Assembly (NCBI GenBank): GCA_022264855.1
Contig: JABYQU010000018.1
Coordinates: forward strand, 248,001 to 312,000
Reading direction: 5' to 3'
DNA: 64,000 bases
From: Lenzites betulinus
Lineage: Eukaryota > Basidiomycota > Agaricomycetes > Polyporales > Polyporaceae
Both the position numbers and the translations under genes were made by a program. Each line of letters starts with the position of its first letter. Positions within the stretch are counted from its first letter, which is position 1. Positions 63,278 to 64,000 of the stretch are shown piece after piece. The notes beneath the pieces are model-generated. The model searched no databases. It saw only the letters and a list, made by a program, of their open reading frames with translations, and was not told where the DNA came from.

Positions 63278-64000
63278 CGGCGCTGTGTCGCAGTTTAGGT
63301 TGTGTATGAGGGAGTGTTGTATTTTGAGTGATGTACATAGGTGGATAGGTAGTTCTGGATCTAGTCATAGGCTGTCCGCAATATACACGGAGAAGATGCA
63401 GTACAATATTCGAGCGCCAGACGGAAAATGACCACCAGACGGATGATTTGTTTATAGCTACAAGTGGTTTGAACGCGTTAGCATGTCTCACGGCGCGTGG
63501 CATCACGAGGGGAACCGGTTCCTATCGAGGACACGTTTGTGTGTCGTGTAGAACTCAGGATGGAGGCACATCTACATCTGCCTCCCGGAGCACTGAGCCT
63601 CCGGGTCCACGTCCTTACACACAAAGTAATGAAGATGCTCCTCAGAACTGCAGACGCCCGCTGCACCCCATGAACAACAGGGCTGCACCAAGAGGGGTCA
63701 TTACCCTCCATTCGCTATACGAACCTCAGGTAAGTTACTATAGACGTGCATGGTGCCCGGAGAGCGATGTTTCAGGAGATGACGGTCCTGACGCCTCGGG
63801 CCTAAGTACATCCAAGGGGCCAGCCTGACAATGAGCGCGATGGCATACCTAGCGTACGCCTGCTTGATATCCGGTGAGGATCTTTGACATCTCCGACATG
63901 ACTGAGTAGGCATATCGACTATAATCCTGTAGCTACTAGCTTCTTCAGTACAGAGTGTGCGACGACTCACCGAACACGCCGGACTTTATGTACACGAAAC
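63278..64000. other. 3' flank, no gene recognised
   Basis: A plus frame at 63448-63828 and a minus frame at 63701-63970 are open but show no recognisable motif, start context or splice pattern. The edge of the window prevents judging a gene that continues to the right. Confidence 0.4.

Overview
The window looks like nuclear DNA of a filamentous basidiomycete, probably a polypore-type mushroom. Coding DNA is GC-rich. Genes are broken by many short GT-AG introns (mostly about 50-90 bases) and packed on both strands. Plavaka-type transposase, DUF6532, HET-domain and Zn2Cys6 families are also typical of such genomes. All splice structures were read by eye from reading frames and GT-AG sites, and several are provisional.

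Layout. 1-844: end of a decayed Tc1/mariner element with a recognisable terminal repeat. 1.4-15.96 kb: a dense housekeeping block. It holds a disordered basic protein, complex I subunit NDUFA6, a PDAP1-like phosphoprotein, a mitochondrial PPR-like protein, an SR-type RNA-binding protein, a MARCH5-like RING-CH ubiquitin ligase, eIF2 gamma and GAPDH. The GAPDH gene carries a 5-base exon. 16-19.2 kb: gene-poor DNA with two clusters of CTTAAG-containing repeats. 19.2-24.6 kb: a large Ras guanine-nucleotide exchange factor. 24.9-26.0 kb: a 344-base inverted duplication with no clear gene.

26.6-37.7 kb is an accessory cluster: HET protein 1, a GST-like protein, HET protein 2 (with a 66-residue His/Asp-rich insertion), a polytopic membrane protein, and a frameshifted relic of a third HET C-terminus. 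37.9-43.8 kb holds a small unknown gene, a DUF1365 protein and mitochondrial aconitase.

44.7-55.6 kb is mobile-element territory with a lower-GC look. The core is a 6.46-kb candidate Plavaka element (48042-54496). It has a transposase and a DUF6532 protein transcribed divergently from a central intergene, bounded by inverted GTAGGGCTACCG repeats. Cysteine-rich accessory-type genes lie on both sides. 56.5-63.3 kb holds two divergently transcribed, paralogous Zn2Cys6 transcription factors that share an unusual C-terminal motif.

The best candidates for something new are the HET-GST-HET locus with its His/Asp insertion and the two-gene Plavaka/DUF6532 element.
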